Part shown: positions 8,725 to 17,656 of the stretch, piece after piece | Layout: the number at the start of each line of letters is the position of its first letter | Position numbering within the stretch: position 1 is the first letter of the stretch | From: JAYEIA01 sp964472505 | GTDB taxonomy: Bacteria > Bacteroidota > Bacteroidia > Bacteroidales > JAADGE01 | Length of the DNA stretch: 30,799 nucleotides | Assembly (NCBI GenBank): GCA_964472505.1 | Contig: CAYYQW010000047.1 | Coordinates: 1-30,799, forward strand | Direction: 5' to 3' | Translations under genes and position numbers: made by a program | The notes under the pieces: generated by a model | The model's input: only the letters and a program-made list of their open reading frames with translations | Told to the model about the DNA's origin: nothing | The model's database searches: none

Positions 8725-10884
8725 TTAATCGTCTTCGTTTTCGGCTTCTTCGTGTTTTTTGATGAGCTCTTCCTGCAGGTCGCCGGGTACGGGAGCATAT
8801 TCATCAAAATCCATATCATAAGTAGCGCGTCCGCCGGTAATTGAGCTGAGGGCTGTGGCATATTTGGTAATTTCCGCCAGAGGTACTTTAGCTGAAATAA
8901 TCTCAAAACCTTTAGCGCTTTCCATTCCCTGAATAATGGCACGGCGTCCTTGAAGGTCGCTCATAACATCACCCATGCGGTCGCTTGGAACCATAACTTT
9001 TAGGTTGTAAATGGGCTCCAAAATTTTGGGTTTGGCTTTTTTAAAGGCTTCCGAAAAGGCTTTGGATCCGGCAATTTTGAATGAGACCTCGTTGGAGTCC
9101 ACATCGTGCATTTTACCGTCATATACACAAACACGGATATCGCGTGCGTAGCTTCCGGTGAGTGGTCCGTTTTCCATTTTTTCCATAAGGCCTTTTATAA
9201 TGGCCGGCATGTAGTTTTTATCAATTACACCGCCTACAATACAGTTATAAAAAACTAATTTTCCGCCCCATTCTAAAGGAATTTCTTCTGTGTCTCTTAC
9301 AGAGAGCGAATATTCTTTACCGTTGATTTTATAGGTTGACGGTTCGGGTTTTCCTTCTTCGAATGGGTCAATAATCAAGTGTACTTCACCAAATTGACCG
9401 GCGCCGCCCGATTGTTTTTTGTGGCGAAAATCAGACTGTGACGGTTTTGTAATGGTTTCGCGATAAGGAATACGAGGCGGTATGAATTCAACTTTTATTT
9501 TGTGCAAATGCTCAAGATGCCAGCGTAAAGTATTCAGGTGGTGTTCGCCTTGTCCGTGAATAATAAGTTGCTTCAGCTCTTTTGAGTATTCTAAGATATA
9601 GGTAGGGTCTTCATCTCTGAGTTTATGCAGGTATTCGCCCATTTTTTCTTCATCCGATTCGCTTTCTGCTTTTACGGCAATTCGGAATTTGGGATTCGGG
9701 TAATCAATTCCGGGGAATTTATATTCGGTACCTTTTTTGTTGAGCGTGTGCTCGCCTTTGGTTGATTTTAATTTTACGGTTGCGCCAATATCGCCGGCTA
9801 TAATTTCTTTAACCGATACCTTTTCTTTACCGTTAATGTAGTAGATTTGCGATATTCGTTCTTTGGATAAATTATTGGCATTAATCAAATCTTCGCCCTC
9901 ACTGAGAGTTCCGGACATCATTTTAAAGATAAAAACTTCTCCGAGATGTTCCTCATGAGCTATTTTAAATCCAAATAATGAAGTCGGCCCGTCGGCTTTG
10001 ATTTCAATGGTTTCATCTTCAACAGTTTTTGGTGCAGGCACTTCATTGGGTGCAGGCAGAGCATTTTTAATGAAATCCATCAGGCGTCCTGTGCCTTTAT
10101 TGTGTTTTCCGTCTGTACAGAAAATTGGGAAAAGATTTCTTTTAAGAATACCGCTTAACAAACCTTTTTTGAGTTCTTCATCGGTAAGGGTTTCGTTTTC
10201 AAAGAAAGTTTCCATGAGGCTGTCATCACTTTCGGCGGCTGCTTCAATAAGCTCCATGCGAAGCTCTTCCGCACGATCGGCTTCGGCTGCCGGTATGTCT
10301 TCTACAACCGGTTCTCCGGAATCATCTTTCCAAGTGTACATTTTCATGGTCAGTACATCAATTACCGAATTAAATTCCGGTCCCGGGTTTACGGGGTATT
10401 GAATCACAACGGCATTGTTGGAGAATTTTTCTTTGGCGTCTTCTAATGTTTTATTGAAATTGCTTTGGTCGTGATCCAAGTGGTTAGCAACAAGTACCAC
10501 GGGTTTTTCAAATTGTTCGGTTAATCGCCAGTGCATTTCCGTTCCTACTTCAATGCTGTTTTGGCTGTTTATTACCAAAAGTGTGGTGTCACTAACTGAG
10601 ATGGAATTTACGGCACCGCCTATAAAGTCGAGTGCGCCGGGGCTGTCTAATATATTTATTTTTACTCCGTTCCACTCAGTATGCATTACAGTTGAAAACA
10701 CTGAGCTCTCTTGCTCATGCTCAACAGGCTTAAAGTCTGATATGGTATTTTTGGCATCAATACTGCCTAAACGTTTAATTTTTCCGGCTTTGAACAGCAT
10801 GGCTTCAGCGATGCTGGTTTTGCCGGATCCGGCATTGCCGGCTAATGCGATATTCCTGATTTCTCCGGTTGTATATACTTTCAT
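8725..10884 (-). CDS. fusA2: elongation factor G paralogue (EF-G2-like) with altered GTPase motifs
   Basis: This 719-residue protein has the full EF-G domain order: G domain, domain II, III, IV (ending in the SFKIAGSKAFSEAFKKAKP helix) and V (YNLKVMVPSDRMGDVMSDLQGRR). EF-G drives tRNA-mRNA translocation on the ribosome. The P loop is GNAGSGKT (16-23), but other motifs deviate. Switch I RGITI is replaced by SSVFS (60-64). G3 is DSPGA (80-84), so alanine replaces the catalytic histidine of DTPGH. G4 is NHLD (134-137) instead of NKxD. From memory, a Bacteroides thetaiotaomicron paralogue called EF-G2 supports translocation without GTP hydrolysis and matters in starvation, and this gene is probably its orthologue. 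The ATG at 10884 is preferred because upstream in-frame residues are unlike the family. A candidate promoter lies 64 nt upstream. Confidence 0.9.
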   Translation of the reverse strand: MKVYTTGEIRNIALAGNAGSGKTSIAEAMLFKAGKIKRLGSIDAKNTISDFKPVEHEQESSVFSTVMHTEWNGVKINILDSPGALDFIGGAVNSISVSDTTLLVINSQNSIEVGTEMHWRLTEQFEKPVVLVANHLDHDQSNFNKTLEDAKEKFSNNAVVIQYPVNPGPEFNSVIDVLTMKMYTWKDDSGEPVVEDIPAAEADRAEELRMELIEAAAESDDSLMETFFENETLTDEELKKGLLSGILKRNLFPIFCTDGKHNKGTGRLMDFIKNALPAPNEVPAPKTVEDETIEIKADGPTSLFGFKIAHEEHLGEVFIFKMMSGTLSEGEDLINANNLSKERISQIYYINGKEKVSVKEIIAGDIGATVKLKSTKGEHTLNKKGTEYKFPGIDYPNPKFRIAVKAESESDEEKMGEYLHKLRDEDPTYILEYSKELKQLIIHGQGEHHLNTLRWHLEHLHKIKVEFIPPRIPYRETITKPSQSDFRHKKQSGGAGQFGEVHLIIDPFEEGKPEPSTYKINGKEYSLSVRDTEEIPLEWGGKLVFYNCIVGGVIDKNYMPAIIKGLMEKMENGPLTGSYARDIRVCVYDGKMHDVDSNEVSFKIAGSKAFSEAFKKAKPKILEPIYNLKVMVPSDRMGDVMSDLQGRRAIIQGMESAKGFEIISAKVPLAEITKYATALSSITGGRATYDMDFDEYAPVPGDLQEELIKKHEEAENEDD

Positions 10885-10947
10885 CTTCAAAAGGTTTATA
10901 TAATTAAAAATTAATTTGTTCTGATTCCCGGCAAAATAAATGAACAA

Positions 10948-10976
10948 CAAAAATATAAAAAAAATGCAAATATCAA
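10948..10976 (-). promoter_or_regulatory. candidate promoter of the EF-G paralogue
   Basis: On the minus strand TTG (10976-10974) is followed after 18 nt by TATTTTTG (10955-10948), matching the Bacteroidota TTG-N18-20-TAnnTTTG pattern. It lies 64 nt before the ATG at 10884. Confidence 0.5.
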
Positions 10977-11367
10977 TATTATATATGCAATCATTTTATG
11001 CTGTACAAACTGTGAGCTTATCATGGTTAGATATTATTTTTGGGGCGTTACGATTAGTTTCTCATTTTTATGCCGTATTTAAGATCGAATTTAGGAGTAC
11101 TTCACATATCCACCGTTTTAGGAAAATATATGGTCGAAAAAAACTCAATGATAACCAATAAGGTCAATAAGCTTGGTTATAATTGTTTTTTTTGAATGTC
11201 AGAAATCATGTGCTCGAAGCGTGCTTTGCACCTTCGAGCGTCTTAATATAATATCTATACCGTTTTTTAAATGAAAATGTAATTGACAGCAACACTTCAA
11301 AGCAATCTTTAGCCCTTATCATTGCAAAGCTTTTATTGTGAGATGAACATTGCAAATAAGGGCGGTT
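10956..11367. other. gene-less intergenic region with hairpins
   Basis: About 410 bp lie between the EF-G promoter and the DUF3999 stop codon. A short open frame on the plus strand here has no family features. Two structures are visible: a strong hairpin at 11212-11239 and a long-loop inverted repeat, GCCCTTAT at 11312-11319 with ATAAGGGC at 11356-11363, just after the DUF3999 stop. The rest is AT-rich with nothing recognised. Confidence 0.5.
11212..11239. repeat. strong REP-like hairpin
   Basis: GCTCGAAG pairs with CTTCGAGC, and after a one-base bulge GTGC pairs with GCAC around a TTT loop, giving a 12-bp stem. No T tract follows on the plus strand, so a repeat or RNA structure is more likely than a terminator. 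Confidence 0.6.
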
Positions 11368-12615
11368 TTATTCGCGCCCGGATTTATATTGCCGCCAAAC
11401 CATTTTGCCTGTGAGGTAGAGCAGTATTAATCCTACTAAGCCCATACCCAGCCAAAGATAATGAATGGGCATGTTCCAAATTTTGGATGAAAACAGTTTG
11501 TTGTCTCCGTTTTGTTTATGTTTTATACTTTGGATTTTAAGGGTCTTAATATTTTTTGGTATTTGCTCTTTAAAATACTCCAAATCGTATATGGGAAAAT
11601 CTACTTGGGAATTTCCGAAATGAACCGTGTATTTTTCATCGGTTTTAAGGTAGGCTATCAGATAGGATTTCTGTTGATATGCCGTAGCTTTTTTTATGCG
11701 CAGCGGCGGGTTATTTCGGTTGTCAATGGTTATTTTTATTGCTTTGGCCTTATAGTGCGAAAGATCAAGTATATTTTTTTTATCGGAGCTTAATTGTATT
11801 TCTTTTTTTATTTCATCATAAAAAAGTTTGCCTTCATTTTCTCTGTTTTCGCCGGGTTTTTCAAAAACAGCGTTTCGGAAAAAATATTTCGGTCCTTCGA
11901 TATCAAATGTTATGCGGTCAATGAATTGTGCTTTTTCAAATTCAAGATAAACAACCGTACGATGAAGTGTGTCGGTATGGCTTATTTTGAGCTCCGGGAG
12001 TTTAGCATAGTTTTGTTGAGCCAAAGGCGACTCATAAGTATATGCTTTGTGTATTTTTACAGCTTGGTTATTATAGTCGTAAAAAATGATTTTATAGTAG
12101 GGGAATTCACCGGCCGGGATGTTGGAGATTAACAGTTCGGTTTTGGATGAATCAGAATAGGCCGCTTGGGCAGGGAAGTTATCTTTAACCACATACCATT
12201 CTTTTTGGTCTTTACTCGCCGATATTTTTATCCATTTGCGTATGCCGGTATTATCTATCAGAAAAGCAAAGTTGTCAATGGGTTTTAAAGAGTCATTTTT
12301 TATGATTACCGAAGTGTGAGACTTTAGCAGTCGGTGTTTGTTTTGTATGATGTTTAGGATTTTGGTACTGTCGGGCGAAGCCATTTGTTTATCGGTGTCA
12401 TACAGAAACGGAATTTCTTCTGTTTGCCGGTTATATATGCGTATATCCGGATAGTGGCGTTGCAGTTTGGCTGTAATTTGCGGAGCCAAGTATATTTTGT
12501 AAAAACCGGAACTTGAAACCGAGGGTATATCCGCTTCATACTTGAAGTGTTGAGCATCAGCCGGCCGAACTGCAAACAGTGTTATCAGCAATGAGAGAAA
12601 TATGGTGTGTTTCAT
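11368..12615 (-). CDS. DUF3999 family exported, membrane-anchored protein
   Basis: This 415-residue protein of unknown function resembles the DUF3999 family. It has a signal peptide (MKHTIFLSLLITLFAVRPADAQ), a mainly beta-strand periplasmic body with stretches such as YPDIRIYNRQTEEIPF, and one C-terminal transmembrane helix (WLGMGLVGLILLYLTGKMVW) followed by a short basic tail. The ATG at 12615 is chosen because it starts the signal peptide. An earlier in-frame ATG at 12657 would add 14 polar residues. It follows the DUF2339 gene on the same strand after a gap of about 150 nt. These two families are neighbours in many bacteria, which suggests a membrane complex. No enzymatic motif is apparent. 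Confidence 0.7.
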   Translation of the reverse strand: MKHTIFLSLLITLFAVRPADAQHFKYEADIPSVSSSGFYKIYLAPQITAKLQRHYPDIRIYNRQTEEIPFLYDTDKQMASPDSTKILNIIQNKHRLLKSHTSVIIKNDSLKPIDNFAFLIDNTGIRKWIKISASKDQKEWYVVKDNFPAQAAYSDSSKTELLISNIPAGEFPYYKIIFYDYNNQAVKIHKAYTYESPLAQQNYAKLPELKISHTDTLHRTVVYLEFEKAQFIDRITFDIEGPKYFFRNAVFEKPGENRENEGKLFYDEIKKEIQLSSDKKNILDLSHYKAKAIKITIDNRNNPPLRIKKATAYQQKSYLIAYLKTDEKYTVHFGNSQVDFPIYDLEYFKEQIPKNIKTLKIQSIKHKQNGDNKLFSSKIWNMPIHYLWLGMGLVGLILLYLTGKMVWRQYKSGRE

Positions 12616-12763
12616 TTGTCTGAAATTTTGTGTTTTAATCATACTTATATTAGCCAATGGCTTGTGCCGTTAGTAGATGAATATTCTTTTGTATCAATTA
12701 CGTACATATCATTCTTTCCTGAACATGTTTTTATTTGCGGTACAACTAAGCATTTTAAGGATA

Positions 12764-15067
12764 CTATTCATCTTCATCTCTTAAATCGGAAAAATTGTCA
12801 GATTTTTTATGTATGGGTTCAAGTTCATCAAATTTTTTCTTATTAAATTGGTATATCAGAGCAATAAGCAGCAAAACAGCTCCCACAACTAACATGGCAA
12901 ACGTGCGTTCTTCGGTATTCATATCGGCCATATCGCTCATTAAGAGTTTTATAAGTACAACTAAAACTGCAAAGAGAGCAATCTGCCGAAATTGTATTTG
13001 CTTGAATACGGTTCCGAAAAATGTAAGTAATAAAGCCAATATTGCCCATAAAACGGTATATGGCATTCGGTGTGCTTCCTCCAATAATTCCGAAGCCATA
13101 ATGCCTTGGTCGGCGTATAGAATGATCCAATAATGATCCAAAGCTAAGGATGATGCAATAAATAAGAATATCACAAGCGGCCACAAAGTAAACTGCGATA
13201 ATATTTTGTTGTTCTTATAAGCTTGCTTCAGGTTAAGATGCACGGCAAACATTACACCGACCATTATCAGGTCAATAATAAATACGAAAGCAAATTGCGA
13301 AAGATGTATTCCGCCTTCGGCAATGTATTGGCTGCGGGCACGAATAACAACTAAATAATAAAACACAAAATAGCCTAAGAAAATTAAGGCTGCCGGAATC
13401 AGGCTGATGAATTTTATTTTACGCGCTTGAAGAAATATCGTTGCCGCAACTATTGAGGAGGCAAATGCGAAATTGTAAATGCCTAAGTATATTTGCCGCG
13501 CATAGAAGGAACTGACATGGGTTGTAAGCTGGTATTTGATTTCCACAAATAAGCTAAAATACAGCAATATACCTGCTGCAATTCCCGCAAAAATTTGATA
13601 CAACTTCACCCGCAGCGGTTTAAATATGAACTTGCTTTTTTCACGGCTCATCATAAATACGCTGAATAAGAGCGCTAAGGCTGCTGCAAGCCCGGACATA
13701 AAGTCTGTATTTATCAGTATGTCTTTGGGTTCGGCCAGAGGATTGATGGTGTGTAATACACCGAACAACTCAGTTAGGGTGTTATATATTAGCGCAAGGC
13801 TTATCAGTACGGCTCCCAATTTCATTAGCACAACGTCTAATTTCTGGGATATCCAAAGCAGCAATATCAGCTGCAATGCCCAAACCATACTAATGGAGCG
13901 GCCTACCAGTTCCACCGGCGGTATAAGTGTAACGAATATTATAATAAGCCCTATGGTAAGATAAACCAACCGTTGATTGTATTTGACTTTTGTAAGAAGA
14001 ATATACAGAAATACTAAATTGAAAACAGCGAGAAGCGCCGTAAACAGGCCGCGATAATCCGGGTTCAGAGAAAGCAACATATACATACCGGCTGCATAGA
14101 CCATCATATTTAAAGTAATGATTACCGACAGCTCGAAAGGCAGAAAGAATTTCTTTTTAACAATATTGCTGATGGTATTAAGCGGCAGCAAAATAAGGAA
14201 AAATATGATAAGATAAAGGAAGCCGATATCATAATTAGCCTGATGTCCGATTTTTATGCTTGTTATCAGCCATATCAGAAAATAGACACCGGTAAATGCA
14301 AATGCCGTGAGATTTAGAAATAAGTTTTTCTTAAAAATAACCAACACAAGTACGCCAATGTCCAACAATATCAGATAGTTGAAAAGAAGAAAGCTATCGC
14401 TGTCGGAATAATTTACCAAAAAGGGTGTTGAGTAGGCGGCTATGAAAGCCAAAGTAACGAGCGAATAACGCTTGTAGCCCAGTGATAATAAGACCGAAAA
14501 AGCCGTAATTAAAAAAGCAATTATAAAAGCTGTTCCGGTACCGAATAAGTTATAGTTATAATAAGCCGTAATGAGTGTGAAATACAAAATACTAAAAGCC
14601 CCGCCCATAATTATGGAGCTGAATGCGGGATGCTTTTTATACATGGAGTGCGATACAAATATCAGCAACAGGCTGCCGCCAAGAGCAATTACCGAGCGTG
14701 AGATAATATCCGGAAAATAATCAAAAACCGAAAAACGAACAAAAAAGCCGATTCCCAGAACAAATAATATGCTTCCGATAACCGTAATAAAATTTGCCGC
14801 AAGAAAATATTCGTGAATGTATCTTCGAATTTCTATATCGTTGAGTTTTTGACGGGCAATTACCAAAAAACGCAGAAATTTTTGTCTGGAATTTCGAATT
14901 TTTGACTTTGGAAAGCCTTCATTTTCATCTACGCCTGAGAGCTTGTTGATTTTGCCCAACAAATAGTTGAGCCGCCGATTGGTTCGGTTCAAATAGAGCA
15001 CAAGCAGCAAGAAAGCAGATGCCGTTGCATATACTCCGTAAAACAAATATTCCAATAAATGCTCCAT
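12764..15067 (-). CDS. DUF2339 family polytopic membrane protein
   Basis: This 767-residue protein is almost entirely hydrophobic after residue ~75, with well over fifteen predicted membrane helices and short polar loops. The start (MEHLLEYLFYGVYATASAFLLLVLYLNR) is one membrane helix, followed by a basic cytoplasmic stretch (residues ~27-75) before the helix array. The C-terminus is hydrophilic and acidic (ELEPIHKKSDNFSDLRDEDE). The size, the many helices and the DUF3999 neighbour fit the DUF2339 family, whose function is not established. It probably heads a two-gene unit with DUF3999. The gene upstream on the same strand (AI-2E family) ends 103 nt before this ATG, with no clear terminator between. 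Confidence 0.75.
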   Translation of the reverse strand: MEHLLEYLFYGVYATASAFLLLVLYLNRTNRRLNYLLGKINKLSGVDENEGFPKSKIRNSRQKFLRFLVIARQKLNDIEIRRYIHEYFLAANFITVIGSILFVLGIGFFVRFSVFDYFPDIISRSVIALGGSLLLIFVSHSMYKKHPAFSSIIMGGAFSILYFTLITAYYNYNLFGTGTAFIIAFLITAFSVLLSLGYKRYSLVTLAFIAAYSTPFLVNYSDSDSFLLFNYLILLDIGVLVLVIFKKNLFLNLTAFAFTGVYFLIWLITSIKIGHQANYDIGFLYLIIFFLILLPLNTISNIVKKKFFLPFELSVIITLNMMVYAAGMYMLLSLNPDYRGLFTALLAVFNLVFLYILLTKVKYNQRLVYLTIGLIIIFVTLIPPVELVGRSISMVWALQLILLLWISQKLDVVLMKLGAVLISLALIYNTLTELFGVLHTINPLAEPKDILINTDFMSGLAAALALLFSVFMMSREKSKFIFKPLRVKLYQIFAGIAAGILLYFSLFVEIKYQLTTHVSSFYARQIYLGIYNFAFASSIVAATIFLQARKIKFISLIPAALIFLGYFVFYYLVVIRARSQYIAEGGIHLSQFAFVFIIDLIMVGVMFAVHLNLKQAYKNNKILSQFTLWPLVIFLFIASSLALDHYWIILYADQGIMASELLEEAHRMPYTVLWAILALLLTFFGTVFKQIQFRQIALFAVLVVLIKLLMSDMADMNTEERTFAMLVVGAVLLLIALIYQFNKKKFDELEPIHKKSDNFSDLRDEDE

Positions 15068-15170
15068 TTGACCGTTCAGAATTCTATGTGTTTTATTTAA
15101 AGCCTCTCAATTGCAAAGATGCTTTTAAATGTTTACAGTTGCGTAATTAAGCTGCATTTAATTGAATAAT

Positions 15171-16328
15171 TTATGAGTCGTGTTTTTTGCTTTCCTTCTT
15201 CTTGTCTTTGCGTATTTTTCGCATGCGAATGTTTCTTCTGAATGCTTTAATCTTTTTCAGAGAAACTGTGTGTTTTCCGGAACCTTCGGCTCCTATGAGG
15301 TAACCGAACGGCTTTAGTGCTTCGGATTGGTCAAAATAAATTTTAAGTACCGCAATTACCGGAATTACCACTAACATGCCCGGAAGGCCCCAAACCATGG
15401 CGCCTATAATTAAACTTAAAATAATTACAAAGGGGTTGAGTTTTACATTGGAGCCTACAATACTTGGTGTAAGTATATTATTTTCGGTAAATTGTACAAT
15501 TACAAATGTAATGGCTATTCCCAGTATATGTTCCGGCGAATGCTCGGTAAGTAAGCTGAACAGCATGGGAACGGAAAACCCCAAAATAGTACCAAAGTAA
15601 GGTATGAAATTACACATGGCTGCCACTATGCCCAGAAATAAAGCGTATTCCAAACCGATAAAATAAAATACCGTGCTGTTTACCACCATCAAAATGGCCA
15701 CGACGATGCTTACGCCGCCCATATATTTTTCGGCCACATGCGATACGGCATCTACTAATTTGCGTCGGTTCTCTTTTCCGTCTTCTTTTGCGGTGCGCAA
15801 TAAAAATGTTTTCAATTTATCCCTGTACAGCAGCATAAAAAAGATATATACCGGCATTATTATAACGTTTACCATTGTAGAGGTTGTGGTTCTGAATATG
15901 TTTTGAAGAAAATTACTTCCCGTATCAAACAGATTGGATATTAGATCTTTGAGCCATAATTGCTGTTGAGAGGCTCCCACTCCAAAACGTTCGGTTATGA
16001 ACACTTGTATGGCCTCTGCCTTTTCCAGTGCATTTTGTTTTAGTGCAGGCAAATCAGACATCATATCTTTTACCTGAAAAAACATAAGCAGGAAAATGCC
16101 GCCTAATAAGGCAAGTCCGAATAATATGGAAACCAAGTTGGCCACTATACGCGGAAAGCGTAATTTGGTTTCAAAAAAGTTAGCTATGGGATAAAGCAAT
16201 GATGCAAAAAGTACGGCCAATGCTATGGGATATAAAAACCCACGCGCTACTGTTATTCCGTATAAAAATAAAATAATGAAAAACAGAATAAAAGTGAAGC
16301 GAATTATTTTTTGTGTGCGAGCATCCAT
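15171..16328 (-). CDS. AI-2E family transporter (TqsA/PerM-like permease)
   Basis: This 385-residue inner-membrane protein has about eight membrane segments in the AI-2E family pattern. Two or three N-terminal helices are followed by a soluble stretch (~65-145, with a helix like LKQNALEKAEAIQVFITERFG). The C-terminal helix cluster includes FLGIVAAMCNFIPYFGTILGF, VIVQFTENNILTPSIVG and the glycine-rich IIGAMVWGLPGMLVVIPVIAV. The last 30 residues are very basic. Family members have been linked to autoinducer-2 export or Na+/H+ antiport, so the name should not be taken as function. The ATG at 16328 is preferred over an upstream TTG because it immediately precedes the first membrane helix and leaves room for the promoter at 16368-16375. 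Confidence 0.88.
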   Translation of the reverse strand: MDARTQKIIRFTFILFFIILFLYGITVARGFLYPIALAVLFASLLYPIANFFETKLRFPRIVANLVSILFGLALLGGIFLLMFFQVKDMMSDLPALKQNALEKAEAIQVFITERFGVGASQQQLWLKDLISNLFDTGSNFLQNIFRTTTSTMVNVIIMPVYIFFMLLYRDKLKTFLLRTAKEDGKENRRKLVDAVSHVAEKYMGGVSIVVAILMVVNSTVFYFIGLEYALFLGIVAAMCNFIPYFGTILGFSVPMLFSLLTEHSPEHILGIAITFVIVQFTENNILTPSIVGSNVKLNPFVIILSLIIGAMVWGLPGMLVVIPVIAVLKIYFDQSEALKPFGYLIGAEGSGKHTVSLKKIKAFRRNIRMRKIRKDKKKESKKHDS

Positions 16329-16367
16329 TTTTAGTGTTTTTGTTCGGTTAAAATAAAAATTATCTGA

Positions 16368-16375
16368 CAAAAATA
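16368..16375 (-). promoter_or_regulatory. candidate -7 box of the AI-2E gene promoter
   Basis: TATTTTTG on the minus strand, 39 nt before the ATG at 16328. It lies only 3 nt beyond the T tail of the recA terminator, so termination and re-initiation would be back to back. The -33 box is weak. Confidence 0.45.
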
Positions 16376-16377
16376 CG

Positions 16378-16405
16378 AAAAACCGGTATAATAATAACCG
16401 GTTTT
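16378..16405 (-). terminator. rho-independent terminator after recA
   Basis: On the minus strand AAAACCGGT and ACCGGTTTTT form a perfect 9-bp stem with a 9-nt AT loop, followed by a T run. It lies 36 nt after the recA stop codon. Confidence 0.85.
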
Positions 16406-16441
16406 CCGAATAACACTACTTTTTCAATAATCAATCATTCA

Positions 16442-17497
16442 TTATTTTTTTTCTTCTTGTTCTTCTATTGGCGTTTCCGGCTTTTGTTTCGGAGTTTTGC
16501 CCGATATATGCTCAAATATTTTTTCTTCTATTTCTTTTGCCAATTCCGGATTGTCTTCCAGCAAATCACGAACATTATCTCGGCCCTGAGCCAATTTAGT
16601 ATCATTGTAACTGTACCATGAGCCGCTTTTGGTTATAATGCCGGTTTCGGCACCCAAGTCAGTAAGTTCACCCATTTTACTGATGCCTTTTCCGAAGACG
16701 ATGTCAAACTCTGCTTTTTTGAAAGGAGGAGCCACTTTATTTTTAACTACTTTAGCTCGTGTTTTGTTTCCGGTAGCATCCGTTCCGTCTTTTATTTGGC
16801 CTATTCTGCGCACATCTATACGCACCGATGCATAAAATTTAAGCGCATTACCGCCGGTGGTAGTTTCCGGATTTCCAAACATTACACCAATTTTTTCGCG
16901 CAATTGGTTAATGAAAATCATGCATGTTTTGGTTTTACCGATATTGGATGTGAGTTTTCTGAGTGCTTGCGACATGAGTCGGGCCTGTAAACCCATTCTT
17001 GAATCACCCATTTCGCCTTCTATTTCGGCTTTGGGAGTCAAAGCGGCAACCGAGTCCACCACAATAATATCTACTGCTCCCGAACGTACCAGATGATCGG
17101 TAATTTCCAGGGCTTGTTCACCGTGGTCCGGTTGTGAAACCAAAAGATTATCCACATCAATACCCAAATTGCGGGCATAACTGCTGTCGAAAGCATGTTC
17201 GGCATCTATAAATGCGGCCACGCCGTCTTTTTTTTGTGCTTCGGCAATGGCGTGTAGTGCCAAAGTGGTTTTACCCGAAGATTCCGGTCCGTAGATTTCC
17301 ACTACACGGCCTCTCGGATAACCGCCTACACCCAATGCAATATCCAATCCTATGGAGCCGCTTGAAATAGCCGGAACATCGGCTACGGCACCTTCGCTCA
17401 TTCTTATTATTGTGCCTTTTCCGTATTCTTTATCTATTTTGTCAAGCGTAGCTTGTAGTGCTTTTTGCTTTGCTGTTTTTTCGTCGCTTTTTGCCAT
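16442..17497 (-). CDS. recA: RecA recombinase
   Basis: This is the 351-residue RecA ATPase, which forms filaments on single-stranded DNA for homologous recombination and triggers SOS-type coprotease activity. The core is very well conserved: Walker A GPESSGKT (70-77, K75), the block AFIDAEHAFD, Walker B IIVVDSVAALTPKAEIEGEMGD, loop L1 MGLQARLMSQALRKL, the hexapeptide region FINQLREKIGVMFGNPETTTGGNALKFYAS containing L2, and the C-terminal domain. It ends in an acidic/basic tail (ETPIEEQEEKK). The start is supported by the typical MAKSDEKTAKQKALQ leader. It lies downstream of the C25 protease gene with a 159-nt gap and its own candidate promoter, and is followed by a clear terminator, so it is probably monocistronic. 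No LexA-like operator was recognised. Confidence 0.98.
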   Translation of the reverse strand: MAKSDEKTAKQKALQATLDKIDKEYGKGTIIRMSEGAVADVPAISSGSIGLDIALGVGGYPRGRVVEIYGPESSGKTTLALHAIAEAQKKDGVAAFIDAEHAFDSSYARNLGIDVDNLLVSQPDHGEQALEITDHLVRSGAVDIIVVDSVAALTPKAEIEGEMGDSRMGLQARLMSQALRKLTSNIGKTKTCMIFINQLREKIGVMFGNPETTTGGNALKFYASVRIDVRRIGQIKDGTDATGNKTRAKVVKNKVAPPFKKAEFDIVFGKGISKMGELTDLGAETGIITKSGSWYSYNDTKLAQGRDNVRDLLEDNPELAKEIEEKIFEHISGKTPKQKPETPIEEQEEKK

Positions 17498-17532
17498 GGT
17501 TAATTCTTTTCTTTGTGATTTATCTAAGATTA

Positions 17533-17540
17533 CAAATGTA
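17533..17540 (-). promoter_or_regulatory. candidate -7 box of the recA promoter
   Basis: TACATTTG on the minus strand exactly fits TAnnTTTG and lies 35 nt before the recA ATG. Upstream is a T-rich region instead of a clear TTTG. Confidence 0.5.
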
Positions 17541-17656
17541 CCCGAATATGCAGAAATAAAAAAATAAAATTTGCTGCGATTTACTCAGTTTTATGAAAAC
17601 AGATAAATAGTATTTTATCATATTTTGGCGTGATTATACCTCAAAAGAAATATTTC

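Noticed and set aside
10940..11161. Small plus-strand open frame of 73 codons between the EF-G and DUF3999 genes
   Set aside because: No family features, low-complexity start, overlaps the EF-G promoter, and lies in AT-rich intergenic DNA.
17645..17656. Palindrome AGAAATATTTCT after the C25 stop as a terminator
   Set aside because: AT-only 12-nt palindrome without a loop or T tract, too weak.
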